The position numbers and the translations under genes were made by a program. Shown piece after piece: positions 8,584 to 17,577 of a DNA stretch of 45,899 bases. The number at the start of each line of letters is the position of its first letter. Position 1 is the stretch's first letter. Origin of the DNA: an uncultured Paracoccaceae bacterium. GTDB lineage: Bacteria > Pseudomonadota > Alphaproteobacteria > Rhodobacterales > Rhodobacteraceae. A model generated the notes under the pieces. The model was not told the origin of the DNA. It did not search any database and worked only from the letters and a program-made list of their open reading frames with translations. The stretch lies in NCBI GenBank assembly GCA_937995865.1, contig CALKJA010000113.1, positions 1 through 45,899 on the forward strand, in the 5' to 3' direction.

Positions 8584-8615
8584 AAAAAAGGGCCCCGGCA
8601 TGTCTGCCGGGGCCC
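8584..8615 (-). terminator. intrinsic terminator of pnp
   Basis: Perfect 11-bp stem GGGCCCCGGCA (8590-8600) with TGCCGGGGCCC (8605-8615) and a 4-base loop. On the minus strand it is followed by six T (8584-8589). It lies 22 bases after the pnp stop. Confidence 0.9.
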
Positions 8616-8637
8616 TGTGAGAGATATCCGAAGTCGC

Positions 8638-10767
8638 TTAGCCTGCGTCGTCCGGTGTCGCTTCTTCGCCGCTTTCTTGATCGACCATTTTCATGGCCAA
8701 ACGAACCTTGCCGCGATCGTCAAAGCCAAGGAGCTTCACAAACACCTCTTGGCCTTCCTTGAGCACATCCGACGGATGGTTCAGGCGGCGGTTTTCGATT
8801 TGGGACACATGCACCAGACCGTCACGCTTGCCAAAGAAGTTCACGAAGGCGCCAAAATCGACGATCTTCACGACGGTGCCTTTGTAGATCACACCTTCCT
8901 CTGGTTCAGCCACGATAGAATGGATCATCTCATAAGCCTTTTTGATCGCTTCGCCGTTGGCGGAGGCAATCTTGATGATCCCGTCGTCGTTGATATCGAC
9001 CTTGGCACCCGAGACTTCTACGATCTCGCGGATGACTTTGCCGCCGGAACCGATGACTTCGCGGATTTTGTCCGTGGGCACTTGCATCGTTTCGATACGC
9101 GGTGCGTGGACAGAGAATTCCTGCGCGCCAGTTAGCGCTTTGGACATCTCACCCAGAATGTGCAGACGGCCTGCTTTGGCTTGTGCTAAGGCTTGCTTCA
9201 TGATCTCGGGCGTGATGCCTGCGATCTTGATGTCCATCTGAAGCGATGTGATCCCGTTTTCGGTCCCGGCCACTTTGAAGTCCATGTCGCCAAGGTGATC
9301 TTCGTCACCAAGAATGTCAGACAGGATAGCAAAATCGCCGTCATCTTCCATGACAAGACCCATCGCCACACCGGCAACCGGTGCCTTGAGAGGAACGCCC
9401 GCGTCCATCATCGACAAGGAACCACCACAAACGGATGCCATCGATGAGGAGCCGTTGGATTCCGTGATCTCAGACACCAGACGCACCGTGTATGGGAAAT
9501 CTGTTGCCGCAGGGAGAACTGCTTGAAGCGCGCGCCAAGCCAGTTTGCCGTGACCGATTTCACGGCGGCCAGGGCCACTCACACGGCCAACTTCACCAAC
9601 CGAATATGGAGGGAAGTTATAGTGCAGCAGGAAGTTGGATTTATACGTCCCTTCCAGCGCGTCGATCATCTGCTCATCGTCGCCGGTGCCCAATGTCGTC
9701 ACAACGAGACCCTGAGTTTCCCCACGGGTGAACAGAGCGGAGCCGTGTGTTCGGGGCAGGAAGCCCGTTTCGCACACGATATCACGGATTTCGTCGAGCG
9801 CGCGACCATCGATGCGGCGGCTGTTTTTCACAACGTCAGACCGCAGAACTGTCGATTCCAGCTTCTTGAGAGCAGCGCCAAGGTTTGCATCGGCTTGTTG
9901 CTCTTCGCTCAGACCTTCGACAATCGCAGCTTTGGCGGCTGAAACGGCCGCTGTGCGCTCTTGCTTGTCGCTGATTGCATATGCGTCTTTCATCGATGCT
10001 TCGCCTGCGGATTTTACGGCCTCGAAGAGGTCGCTGTAGTCCGGCGGTTGGAAGTCAAAAGGCTCTTTGGCGCAATCTTCAGCCAGATCGATGATCATGT
10101 CGATCACGGGCTGGATGCTGTCATGTGCGAAGGTCACCGCACCAAGCATTTCGTCTTCGGTCAGCTCATAGGCTTCGGATTCGACCATCATCACGGCGTC
10201 TTTGGTGCCGGCCACAACAAGATCGAGCCGCTGCTCGGGGTTGTCGCGGAGTTTGGTCATGTCTTCGCACATTGGGTTCAGGATGTATTCACCATCCACG
10301 AAGCCAACGCGTGCACAGGCGATTGGGCCCATGAATGGCGCGCCCGAAATGGTCAGTGCAGCTGAGGCCGCGATCATCGCAACGACGTCTGGGTCATTGA
10401 CGAGATCGTGCGACAGCACTGTGCACATCACCAGAACTTCGTGCTTGAAGCCGGGAACAAACAGAGGGCGGATTGGGCGGTCAATCAACCGTGCGGTCAG
10501 AGTTTCTTTCTCGGTGGGGCGGGCCTCACGCTTAAAGAAACCGCCAGGGATTTTACCCGCAGCATAATATTTCTCTTGGTAGTGCACAGTCAGCGGGAAG
10601 AAATCTTGCCCTGGCTTCGGTGCTTTAGCAAAGGTCACATTTGCCATGACGGAGGTTTCGCCCAGTGTGGCGATCACGGAACCGTCTGCCTGGCGGGCAA
10701 CCTTGCCGGTTTCCAGAGTCAGCGTTTCTTCGCCCCACTGGATTGATTTTTTTGTCTCTTTGAACAT
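8638..10767 (-). CDS. pnp: polyribonucleotide nucleotidyltransferase (PNPase)
   Basis: This 709-residue 3'-5' phosphorolytic exoribonuclease degrades mRNA and is a degradosome component. Two RNase PH repeats are visible. The first has [33 protein letters not shown]. The second has [14 protein letters not shown] and the catalytic region [26 protein letters not shown]. These are followed by a KH domain ([15 protein letters not shown], about residue 560) and an S1 domain ([28 protein letters not shown]). ATG 10767 ([12 protein letters not shown]) is the family start, with AGGA 9 bases upstream; a longer frame to 10857 reads into the leader. In many bacteria rpsO lies directly upstream; here about 2.9 kb with other genes separate them. 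Confidence 0.97.
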   Translation of the reverse strand: MFKETKKSIQWGEETLTLETGKVARQADGSVIATLGETSVMANVTFAKAPKPGQDFFPLTVHYQEKYYAAGKIPGGFFKREARPTEKETLTARLIDRPIRPLFVPGFKHEVLVMCTVLSHDLVNDPDVVAMIAASAALTISGAPFMGPIACARVGFVDGEYILNPMCEDMTKLRDNPEQRLDLVVAGTKDAVMMVESEAYELTEDEMLGAVTFAHDSIQPVIDMIIDLAEDCAKEPFDFQPPDYSDLFEAVKSAGEASMKDAYAISDKQERTAAVSAAKAAIVEGLSEEQQADANLGAALKKLESTVLRSDVVKNSRRIDGRALDEIRDIVCETGFLPRTHGSALFTRGETQGLVVTTLGTGDDEQMIDALEGTYKSNFLLHYNFPPYSVGEVGRVSGPGRREIGHGKLAWRALQAVLPAATDFPYTVRLVSEITESNGSSSMASVCGGSLSMMDAGVPLKAPVAGVAMGLVMEDDGDFAILSDILGDEDHLGDMDFKVAGTENGITSLQMDIKIAGITPEIMKQALAQAKAGRLHILGEMSKALTGAQEFSVHAPRIETMQVPTDKIREVIGSGGKVIREIVEVSGAKVDINDDGIIKIASANGEAIKKAYEMIHSIVAEPEEGVIYKGTVVKIVDFGAFVNFFGKRDGLVHVSQIENRRLNHPSDVLKEGQEVFVKLLGFDDRGKVRLAMKMVDQESGEEATPDDAG

Positions 10768-10782
10768 TTTCGTATCCTGTCT

Positions 10783-10813
10783 GGAAGCGGTCCCGGGCGG
10801 TCCCGGGTCTTCC
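10783..10813 (-). promoter_or_regulatory. hairpin in the pnp leader, built on a tandem repeat
   Basis: CGGTCCCGGG occurs twice in tandem (10788-10797, 10798-10807). Because CCCGGG is self-complementary, the two copies pair with each other, and flanking GGAAG (10783-10787) pairs with CTTCC (10809-10813). The resulting hairpin ends about 15 bases before the pnp start. In E. coli the pnp leader hairpin is cut by RNase III as part of autoregulation; the same role here is inference. Confidence 0.45.
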
Positions 10814-11022
10814 GTTGCAATGGCGGCCCCATGCCACCGGCCCCTGTTCCTGTGCACAACGCCGGGGCCTTGGCGTTACGTCTCAGATGAGGGCGCATAC
10901 CGCAGAATGTATAGAATGGAAACCGTGTTGTTCGCGCTCTGGTGGTGCGACGGAAAACATGAGTTTGAGCGTTGAATGTACCGGCATCATGAAAAGGTGC
11001 TTGTTTTTTCAAGGAGCCTATG

Positions 11023-11892
11023 ATGCTGACCCGACCCATTGCGATACTCGTGACCGCTGTTGCGCCATTCGTGGTAAACGCCCATGAAATGACCCCCGAG
11101 TTTGCCGGTACGCTGTTTGAAGCGGCACAAGTTGTTGGAACGCCCGAAATCGTAGAGTGCACCCTTTCAGGTGGGGCGCAGACTCAGTGTCTTTCTATCA
11201 CAATGCTGCCTGCACCTGCCGAGTATGAACCCGGCCCATGGTGCCCAAGCAACATTTCAGATGGCGCAGATGCTGGGGGGATTTGGCTTGAGGGAGGGGA
11301 GGTCTAAGACGTGGATGGAAGTTTCATTGAAAACCTCGCCAACTTCTACAAAGATGATCAATGGCAGCTTTTCGACGGTGAGACCGGCGATATCAACGTG
11401 ACAGAGACCCAAGAGGCGTTTGAAGCAGCTGCGCGTCCGGACGTTACGGAAGAATATCAGAACTACTGTGTTGAAGGGCAGATGAGTTATGTCGCTGACG
11501 ATCTAACTATGACCTATGTAATCCCATTGGAGCCCGTGGTGGCAGATGAGGAAGGCCGCATGCAGAGTGCCGGTGTGGCATTGAACGGCGTCCGGCTTGA
11601 TGGTCCTGCGCCGACAGAGGCCATTCTGTCAGCTTACACTATCGCGGCTTTTGACGACTGTGGCGGCCACGTGAACCCGTTTGTCGGATATCGTTATCAC
11701 GCTGTGACAGATTGTCAGGAAGTCGCATCGGAAGTTCATGCTTCGGCAGTGGGATTGGCGTTGGATGGATACATGATCTATGCGCACGCCCGGACCGATG
11801 GCTCAGTACCCGCAGATTTGGATTATTGTTTCGGGCACACCACCGATGCTGATGGCTATCACTACCATGCAGGCGCTGCGGGATCGAACTAG
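11023..11892 (+). pseudogene. YHYH-domain exported protein split by an in-frame TAA
   Basis: Two pieces lie in the same frame, separated only by the TAA at 11305-11307 (codon 95 of 290). The first half has a signal peptide (MLTRPIAILVTAVAPFVVNAHE), ends in GGIWLEGGEV, and would continue directly as DVDGSFIENLANFYKDDQW. The second half carries the family hallmark: GYRYHAVTDC and the terminal DGYHYHAGA, plus DDCGGHVNPF. Together they give a normal full-length YHYH protein, a periplasmic family of unknown function, so a single nonsense change (for example TAC to TAA) is the simplest explanation. A purine-rich SD-like run (11292-11302) precedes a GTG at 11311, so the second half could restart, but without its signal peptide. 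AAGGAG at 11011-11016 supports ATG 11023 over 11020. Confidence 0.75.
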
Positions 11893-12009
11893 ATTTTAGG
11901 CTGCCATACTGGGCAAACGGGCTGCTCGTCGGATGATCCTGATGCGGTCTGCTGTGCCACCGCTCGGCGCGCGCGCCCTTAGAGCAGTGCGGGACTGACG
12001 AGTTGAGAG

Positions 12010-12039
12010 CCTGTCCTCGCCGAGCAAAGCGAGGTCAGG
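12010..12039 (-). terminator. hairpin at the 3' end of the fatty acid hydroxylase gene
   Basis: CCTGTCCTCGC (12010-12020) pairs with GCGAGGTCAGG (12029-12039) with one T-T mismatch and an 8-base loop. The stem covers the stop codon of the minus-strand gene, and the region is between convergent genes. There is no T-run, so termination is uncertain. Confidence 0.35.
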
Positions 12040-12748
12040 CGCGTTTGCGGGGTGTTTTTGTGATTCCAAAGGCCTTGCGCGCTGTGATTAGACGAAGATC
12101 TTCGGGGTCCATTCCCATGCTGAGTATGGTCTCTGGGTCATAGCGGTCTTTGGCAACGTCTCGGTCATAAGACGTCCCAAATAGGCGATCGATCCAGCCC
12201 ATGCCGAAACTCACATGGTACACGCTGTTATGGTCATTGAAATGGTGCTTCAGGTGGCTTTGGGTCACCCGCTTGCCAAACCAGCCTTTGGGCACCTTGA
12301 GGTGGGCGAGCGTGTGACAATACTCGTAAAAGGCAAAGGCTGAAACAGAGCCTACAAAGATCGCCACCGCGGGCCAAACAAGTGCGACCTGCCAACCCAA
12401 AAATGGCCAAAGCACAACAAAATGAAGGCCAAGTGACATCAGACCAAAGCGCACAGCATACCAGTGATCTCCACCGGTAAAAAACTCTGGGTCACCAGGG
12501 AATTCATGGTGCCCGATATGCGACCGATAGAGCGCGTTGAAAGTGCCTTGTTCCTTTGGAGGGTCTCGATGCAGCAGAAAACGGTGCAACACATATTCTA
12601 CGAAGAACTGCATAACCGCGCCGTAGACAAGTACCAACAGCATCCAAGGGCTCCAATGCAGAGCCGCTAAAACCGCGCCGAGTAGCCAGAAAGGCAGCAA
12701 CCTGTGAAGGCTACCCATGTTCATCAAGACACGCAGGGCTGGGATCAT
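12035..12748 (-). CDS. fatty acid hydroxylase / sterol desaturase family membrane protein
   Basis: This 237-residue integral-membrane di-iron enzyme carries the histidine clusters of the superfamily: HRFLLH (55-60), HIGHH (77-81), a central CHTLAH and a later HLKHHFNDHNSVYH. Such enzymes hydroxylate or desaturate lipids, carotenoids or sterols at the cytoplasmic face with dioxygen and an electron donor. About four membrane segments frame the histidines. The actual substrate is not readable from sequence; carotenoid and aminolipid or fatty-acid hydroxylation are the likely options in this group. The start lies 25 bases after the DUF2306 stop on the same strand, so the two membrane proteins probably form an operon. 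Confidence 0.82.
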   Translation of the reverse strand: MIPALRVLMNMGSLHRLLPFWLLGAVLAALHWSPWMLLVLVYGAVMQFFVEYVLHRFLLHRDPPKEQGTFNALYRSHIGHHEFPGDPEFFTGGDHWYAVRFGLMSLGLHFVVLWPFLGWQVALVWPAVAIFVGSVSAFAFYEYCHTLAHLKVPKGWFGKRVTQSHLKHHFNDHNSVYHVSFGMGWIDRLFGTSYDRDVAKDRYDPETILSMGMDPEDLRLITARKAFGITKTPRKRA

Positions 12749-12773
12749 ATGAACCTCTCCTTTGACGGCGAGG

Positions 12774-13424
12774 CTAGACCAGATCCTTTGAACCCGCCAA
12801 GGGGCGTCTGCGGATTAGAAGCTCTGCGAACGCAACGTTTGCACCCCAAGCCGCCCCCATGACCGTGGCTGAGATGCCTGGCCCGGGCAGGCCAATGGTC
12901 AGGAAGAGTGGGACGAAAAACACGGCCTGTGTCAGCGCGCCTGTTGCCAGTGCATAGGTCCGCAAAGACCATGCGGCATGGATGCGGTAGCGCCGCTCAC
13001 GCAGACTTTGGACGCTCATAAGGATGGCGCCAAGCATTGCTAGCGAAACGCTTGCGCGCAACCATGCCATCACGGGAAGCTCACCCGCGGCCAGTGGCAA
13101 AGCCAGCACAGCCCATAGCCCGCTTGCCGCTGTACCGAACCCAAGAAGCATGACAAGCGGCCCAAAAGCCCGGTGCGCAGATTGTCGCTGCTTTGTGAGT
13201 CCCCAATGGACCGACCATGGCGCAAGCAAGATATAGGGCACGGCTGTTAGGATGTGCGCCAAGATTGGTGCAGGTTGTGCGGTATAGCGCGGCTCAGCCT
13301 CAGTAGCGGCGGCAAGCCCCGACAACTCCACCAGCCGCAGGAGGCCAGGAAGAACGACAAGAATGCTTAAAGCAAGTGTGATGCCAAGCAAGATGCGGGC
13401 TGATTTGATGGGAAGAGTGGGCAT
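12774..13424 (-). CDS. DUF2306-like membrane protein
   Basis: This 216-residue protein has about six hydrophobic helices. It shows features of the DUF2306 group: QRQSAHRAFGPLVMLLGFGTAASGLWA in the middle, and RRYRIHAAWSLRTYALATGALTQ, where the His-Arg pairs on adjacent helices resemble haem-binding membrane proteins. No function is established. The start at ATG 13424 is firm because AGGAGG lies 6 bases upstream; a frame to 13523 is open but unsupported. The fatty acid hydroxylase follows on the same strand, so an electron-transfer or membrane-partner role is conceivable but is speculation. Confidence 0.65.
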   Translation of the reverse strand: MPTLPIKSARILLGITLALSILVVLPGLLRLVELSGLAAATEAEPRYTAQPAPILAHILTAVPYILLAPWSVHWGLTKQRQSAHRAFGPLVMLLGFGTAASGLWAVLALPLAAGELPVMAWLRASVSLAMLGAILMSVQSLRERRYRIHAAWSLRTYALATGALTQAVFFVPLFLTIGLPGPGISATVMGAAWGANVAFAELLIRRRPLAGSKDLV

Positions 13425-13574
13425 GTTGGACCTCCTGATCCCGGCTTCTTGCGCGGATCGAAACCCAAAGGAATTGCCCAATGCCGTGTGCCTGCCATGC
13501 GAAAATGCATGTATCCTTCGCACCGAGCGGCTTTTATATCTTTGATATCAACAACCCGGAACCCGCTCACGCGT

Positions 13575-13606
13575 AAAGAAAAAGGGCCACAGCAATGCTG
13601 CGGCCC
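13575..13606 (-). terminator. intrinsic terminator of rpsO
   Basis: A 10-bp stem (13584-13593 with 13597-13606, one G-U on the minus-strand RNA) with a 3-base loop. On the minus strand it is followed by a T-rich tail (A-rich 13575-13583 on plus). It sits 24 bases after the rpsO stop and separates rpsO from the DUF2306 gene. Confidence 0.85.
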
Positions 13607-13629
13607 CGTTTCCAGATCTGCGTAAGCGC

Positions 13630-13899
13630 TTAACGACGGATGCCGAGGCGCTTGATAAGGTCTTGATAGCGCGCTTCGTCTTTGGCTTTGGTGTAGTCCA
13701 GAAGCTTCCGGCGCAGAGCAACCATCTTAAGAAGACCACGGCGGCCGTGATTGTCTTTCTTATGGGTCTTGAAGTGCTCTGTCAGCGTGGAAATACGCGA
13801 TGTCAGTATGGCAACCTGTACTTCGGGCGAACCAGTGTCGCCTTCTTTGGTCGCGAATTCCTTGATGAGACGTTCTTTTTCTTCAACTGTAATCGACAT
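13630..13899 (-). CDS. rpsO: 30S ribosomal protein S15
   Basis: The 89-residue product is a full-length S15, which binds the 16S rRNA central domain early in small-subunit assembly and often represses its own mRNA. Clear family blocks are [17 protein letters not shown] (20-36), [28 protein letters not shown] (42-69) and the terminal LIKRLGIRR. It has its own terminator. Its usual partner pnp lies downstream on the same strand but is separated by three other genes. Confidence 0.98.
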   Translation of the reverse strand: MSITVEEKERLIKEFATKEGDTGSPEVQVAILTSRISTLTEHFKTHKKDNHGRRGLLKMVALRRKLLDYTKAKDEARYQDLIKRLGIRR

Positions 13900-14045
13900 C
13901 TGGGTCTCCTTTGAGATTAAGGGTTATGGCGCAAGCCGGGATGTCGTCCAGCAAGGCCCGTGGAGGTCTGCCAAGCTCGGCAGATGCGCGCGTATAGCAG
14001 ATTCTTTGAGTGAGGGAAGAGTCGATGCAGTTTGCGTGTAGGCAA

Positions 14046-15089
14046 TCAATTCCGCATCTGCGTTTGCGCCAATTCGCTTTGGCCCACAAAACTGACATCG
14101 CTTGGTGCCAACTCACCTACATCTTGTAGCGCCATTACGCTGGAGCCATTCACAACAAGGTAGGTAATACCCGGCAATGACGTGTCGTCAACGAGTTGTA
14201 GTGTTGGTTCGCCGCCGGTGGAATCGTCATAGACAACGACTAGCTTGTCTTCTCCTGTGTCGAAGTCCTGCACCAGAGCTTCATCGTCCCCAACCCAATC
14301 TCCGATAAAAACGATATCTGCCCCATCACCCAGATGCACATTGTCGCCCGCACCCGCCCAAACAACATCGTCACCGTCACCACCATTCAAGAAATCGCGG
14401 GTATCTATATCCTGACCATCTTCATCAAGCACGCGGCCGTCGAGCACATCATTGCCGTCATTGCCAAAGAGTGTGTCTTGCCCCATGCCGCCGATCAGGG
14501 TGTCTTGACCGTCCATGCCCTGAAGAGAATCGGCGTCGTCACCGCCGTCGAGCAAATCATTTCCATCTGCACCAACAAGAACGTCAGCTCCGGTTCCGCC
14601 CCGAAGCGTATCGTTGCCATTATGGCCAAAAAGCCGGTCATTCCCTTCACCGCCTTCGATTTCATCGTCACCATCATCGCCATGTAGGTGGTCGATCCCA
14701 TCACCGCCGGTGATTACATCGTCGCCTTGCCCCCCGTGCACATAGTCATCTCCGGCACCGGCATCGATTGTATCTTCGCCGCCATAGCCAGCAATTTCAT
14801 CTGCACCATCACCGCCGTCAAAAGCTTCTGCTTCAGCTCCGCCGATCAAGCGGTCCGCATTGTCACCACCAGTGAGTTCGCCAAGAGCATCTTGTTGGTC
14901 TGGGGGGTCTATCAGAAGCCCGGTTTCAGACCCATCTGCCTCAAAGGCGTCACTGTCGTTGTCCGCATCGTCATCCACCTCAAGGAAAGGACCGACAAAA
15001 GCGGAACCCAACATCATCACACCTACAAGCCCAGCCAACATCAACATACGCAAATCCGATAAAAGCGCCCGTTCATGTTCCCGGGTCAT
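14046..15089 (-). CDS. RTX calcium-binding repeat protein with N-terminal membrane segment
   Basis: This very acidic protein (347 residues from ATG 15089) is mostly glycine/aspartate nonapeptide repeats of the GGxGxDxLx type, from about residue 75 to 240, for example GGDGADEIAGYGGEDTIDAG. These fold into calcium-loaded parallel beta rolls. Unlike typical type I secreted RTX proteins, residues about 12-35 form a hydrophobic helix (MLMLAGLVGVMMLGSAFVG) followed by a DDDADND stretch, so the protein is probably anchored in the inner membrane or secreted by Sec. The C-terminal 90 residues are repeat-free. The frame stays open to a TTG at 15119; neither start has a clear ribosome site. Function is unknown: adhesion, calcium buffering or envelope stabilisation are options. 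Confidence 0.8.
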   Translation of the reverse strand: MTREHERALLSDLRMLMLAGLVGVMMLGSAFVGPFLEVDDDADNDSDAFEADGSETGLLIDPPDQQDALGELTGGDNADRLIGGAEAEAFDGGDGADEIAGYGGEDTIDAGAGDDYVHGGQGDDVITGGDGIDHLHGDDGDDEIEGGEGNDRLFGHNGNDTLRGGTGADVLVGADGNDLLDGGDDADSLQGMDGQDTLIGGMGQDTLFGNDGNDVLDGRVLDEDGQDIDTRDFLNGGDGDDVVWAGAGDNVHLGDGADIVFIGDWVGDDEALVQDFDTGEDKLVVVYDDSTGGEPTLQLVDDTSLPGITYLVVNGSSVMALQDVGELAPSDVSFVGQSELAQTQMRN

Positions 15090-15168
15090 CGTTGGGTATA
15101 GGTCGTGTGGGGTGAACAATCATTGAACAGATCATATCAAGGTTAACGCGGCACCTTGGGATTGGAAT

Positions 15169-15525
15169 CTAATCTTGCGCTGTGCCCGCTGAACCCGCGC
15201 CAGATGCATCGTCAACTCGGACATTCTCGGGGCTTATCTCGTTGGCAATCTGCGCCGCCCAATCCCCGATAATGGGAATGAAATCGATCTGCGACAGCAG
15301 ATAAACAGAGACGGAAACAAGAATGGTCGCGCCAATCACGGACCCAAGGCCAAACGACAAACCGCGTAAAAACTGCGCGAGCATCATTCGTTTGCGAGAT
15401 TGGAGCGAACGCATCGCATAATGCCCTTGGAGGTTTCTCAGCTCTTTGGTCAGCTCGGCAATTTCTAGTCTAGTCTCCTGGTTGGGCGGCCCGGCTTCGG
15501 TGTCTGGTTTCGCCTCAGTGCTCAT
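15169..15525 (-). CDS. DUF5665 family membrane protein
   Basis: This 118-residue product has a polar N terminus, an amphipathic or coiled-coil stretch (ETRLEIAELTKELRNLQGHY) and one membrane helix in SFGLGSVIGATILVSVSVYLLSQ. PIIGDWAAQIANEI follows. This arrangement matches the small DUF5665 proteins found across Rhodobacterales, for which no function is known. Its ATG lies inside the last codons of the DUF1643 gene (11-base overlap), so translation of the two is probably coupled. Confidence 0.75.
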   Translation of the reverse strand: MSTEAKPDTEAGPPNQETRLEIAELTKELRNLQGHYAMRSLQSRKRMMLAQFLRGLSFGLGSVIGATILVSVSVYLLSQIDFIPIIGDWAAQIANEISPENVRVDDASGAGSAGTAQD

Positions 15526-16036
15526 TTGTGGGCTCCCAAAGGGTCGGTTGCTGGGTGTACGAAATATACAAGGGATGTTTTGGGTGACCTGCTTTGCTCA
15601 AACCAAGGTGATGCAGTGGTTGACCGGATGCGCGCAACAGCGCTTCCATTTTTGGACCACGGTCCAAATGCGCACCGTGGGTGCCCCATGCAGCAAGAAC
15701 TGTGTCGGCCCAGGGCAAACTTGCAAGAATTGTATTGTCATTCTCAGGCCCGATCGGATCCGTCGCCGCGCGCATCTTGCGCGGATCCGTATCGCGCCAC
15801 GCAAAGATGTTTGTTACCCGAAATGCACCGTATCCAAGCGCGCGCGCGCGCCGTTCGCACCGCTCGACAGTCGGGTCGTTTTGCACCTCAGTTGCAGTGG
15901 ACGGGTTGAGCATTATGAAAAGCGCCCTGCGCGCTCTGTTATCCCAAACGCGAGTCAGACTATATCGATACTGCTCGCATTCTGAATAGACAGCGACTGA
16001 AGGTGCGTCGCCTTTGATATGCGTGCGAGTGATCAT
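15515..16036 (-). CDS. DUF1643 domain protein
   Basis: The 173-residue protein fits DUF1643 end to end: YRYSLTRVWDNRARRALFIMLNPSTATEVQNDPTVERC, then YGAFRVTNIFAWRDTDP, then ENDNTILASLPWADTVLAAWG, with KAGHPKHPLYI near the end. The conserved MLNPSTA and NIFAWR motifs are the family signature. No biochemical role is established; some members are encoded on phages and plasmids. No signal or membrane segment is visible, so it is cytoplasmic. The following DUF5665 gene overlaps its end, and the broken DUF1203 gene lies immediately upstream on the same strand. Confidence 0.85.
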   Translation of the reverse strand: MITRTHIKGDAPSVAVYSECEQYRYSLTRVWDNRARRALFIMLNPSTATEVQNDPTVERCERRARALGYGAFRVTNIFAWRDTDPRKMRAATDPIGPENDNTILASLPWADTVLAAWGTHGAHLDRGPKMEALLRASGQPLHHLGLSKAGHPKHPLYISYTQQPTLWEPTNEH

Positions 16037-16078
16037 AACGCCAGTTTGTGCGTTGTTCCGCGGCTAATGACAAGCTGA

Positions 16079-16543
16079 TCAAATTGATCGTGCCCGCGCA
16101 GCAAAGCAGCCCGCTCAAGCGTAGTGAACATCAACGTGCAGAACGCGATCCAAGGACAACAGACGTTCCAGCGAAAAGCGCATTGCGTCTGCTTCAATGA
16201 CCTCGCGGTCCACAATAAAGCCGGCGGCATCGAAAGCACGTAAAGAAAGGGTGGCATCCGCCATGATTTCAGGGATTTCATTCGAGGCGAGGCGCCCTGT
16301 GTCGCTTCCTTTCAGTACATAGACCGCCTAGCTCGCTGCATAGGGAGACTCGGTTTTGAGATGTTGATAATTTACGAGAACCAGGGTTTCGCCCCTTTGC
16401 GCAAACCGCAGACTTACGCGGCAGGGTGCTTTGTCCCCATCGGCGACGCGACGAACAGCCCTGTGCTGCAAAAGTTCCGCATCTGTGAGCATGTGCAGAT
16501 GGGCAAAAGTTTCGGCTGGGAGGGCTTCTAATTGGAATGGCAT
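16079..16543 (-). pseudogene. DUF1203 protein gene with two in-frame nonsense codons
   Basis: Reading from ATG 16543 (AGGAG 8 bases upstream) gives MPFQLEALPAETFAHLHML and then CRVSLRFAQRGETLVLVNYQHLKTESPYAAS, which is the N-terminal half of DUF1203. A TAG at 16328-16330 (codon 72) interrupts it. The same frame continues with AVYVLKGSD, NEIPEIMADATLSLRAFDAAGFIVD and VLHVDVHYA, is stopped by TGA at 16115-16117 (codon 143), and resumes as AGCFAARARSI to the natural end at 16079. Family members read through both points (typically HNAR-GC at the second), and there is no frameshift. The second stop is explained by a C-to-T change of an Arg CGA codon. The gene is therefore decayed but recently so. 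Function of DUF1203 is unknown. Confidence 0.8.
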
Positions 16544-16614
16544 TGTTTGGCTCCTATATGGGGACAAAGTGTCATGCGCCGGCAATGAAAAGCCATCCGG
16601 AACCTGCGCAAAAC

Positions 16615-17523
16615 CTACCGCGTGACAAACACTCGCGAAGGGTGCAGTTCACTGCCGCGAACCATGCCGACTGCCACCGCGCGCCCATCGAGCGAAGCCC
16701 AAGCCTCATCCCCATACTCGACGTCGCCGGGATAGATGATGCCCGGATTGCCATTCCGCAGGCGGGTCGCTCCCTCTTGCGTAGTGCGAACCTCTGGCAG
16801 TTCGGTCAGCCCCGCTTCCAGCGGGCGCAAATATGTATCCAGTTTGGGATCTTGAGCAAGCTCTTCAACGCGGCCCAGTGCAAGCCCATCAGCGGCCTCA
16901 AATGGGCCGGACCACGTCCGGCGCAGCGTGAGCACATGCCCAAAGCATCCCAACACACGGCCCAAATCCCGCGCGATTGAGCGCACATAGCCGCCTTTGC
17001 CACAGACCATATGCAGAATAGCCGTGTCTTCGGACGGACGGTCCACCAATGTCAGCTCGTCGACCCAAAGCGGGCGCGCTGCCAGCTGCATTTCTTCGCC
17101 CTCACGTGCCTTTTTATAGGCGCGTTCTCCATCGATTTTAACGGCGGAAAATTGCGGGGGTACCTGTTCGATTTCGCCGACAAAGCGTCCGAGCGCATCC
17201 TTGACCGCGGTTTCCGTCGGGCGCGTGTCAGAGGTTTCGATAACTTCACCTTCGGCATCGTCAGTGTTGGTGGCCTGCCCCCACCGGACCGTAAATTCAT
17301 AGGCCTTGAGAGCATCGGTGATATAGGGGATTGTCTTTGTGGCTTCACCTAATGCGACAGCAAGAACACCTGTTGCTTCTGGATCAAGCGTACCCGCATG
17401 CCCTGCCTTCTTGGCTTGCATTGCCCAACGCACTTTGTTGACCACAGCGGTAGAGGTCAGACCTGCTGGCTTATCTATAATGAGCCAACCTGAGATGTCG
17501 CGGCCTTTGCGGGTGCGTGCCAT
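16615..17523 (-). CDS. truB: tRNA pseudouridine(55) synthase TruB
   Basis: This 302-residue enzyme makes pseudouridine 55 in the T-loop of tRNAs. The N-terminal [14 protein letters not shown], the catalytic block [15 protein letters not shown] with Asp47, and [18 protein letters not shown] are diagnostic. [22 protein letters not shown] and [21 protein letters not shown] complete the family pattern, and the C-terminal extension fits a PUA-like tail. In most bacteria truB follows rbfA; here a DUF2233 gene has come between. AAGGAC lies just before the ATG. Confidence 0.96.
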   Translation of the reverse strand: MARTRKGRDISGWLIIDKPAGLTSTAVVNKVRWAMQAKKAGHAGTLDPEATGVLAVALGEATKTIPYITDALKAYEFTVRWGQATNTDDAEGEVIETSDTRPTETAVKDALGRFVGEIEQVPPQFSAVKIDGERAYKKAREGEEMQLAARPLWVDELTLVDRPSEDTAILHMVCGKGGYVRSIARDLGRVLGCFGHVLTLRRTWSGPFEAADGLALGRVEELAQDPKLDTYLRPLEAGLTELPEVRTTQEGATRLRNGNPGIIYPGDVEYGDEAWASLDGRAVAVGMVRGSELHPSRVFVTR

Positions 17524-17577
17524 GATGCGTCCTTTCGCCGTGGTGAGGCGAGCGCCTAACGCGGCAAGCCGCTTGCG

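Noticed and set aside
16033..16281. 82-codon minus-strand open frame
   Set aside because: It lies in another frame of the broken DUF1203 gene; the family-like sequence is in the frame from 16543, not here.
11305..16330. Stop-codon reassignment or programmed readthrough explaining the interrupted genes
   Set aside because: TAA, TAG and TGA each interrupt once, and all three serve as normal stops elsewhere in the window; simple nonsense decay is more economical.
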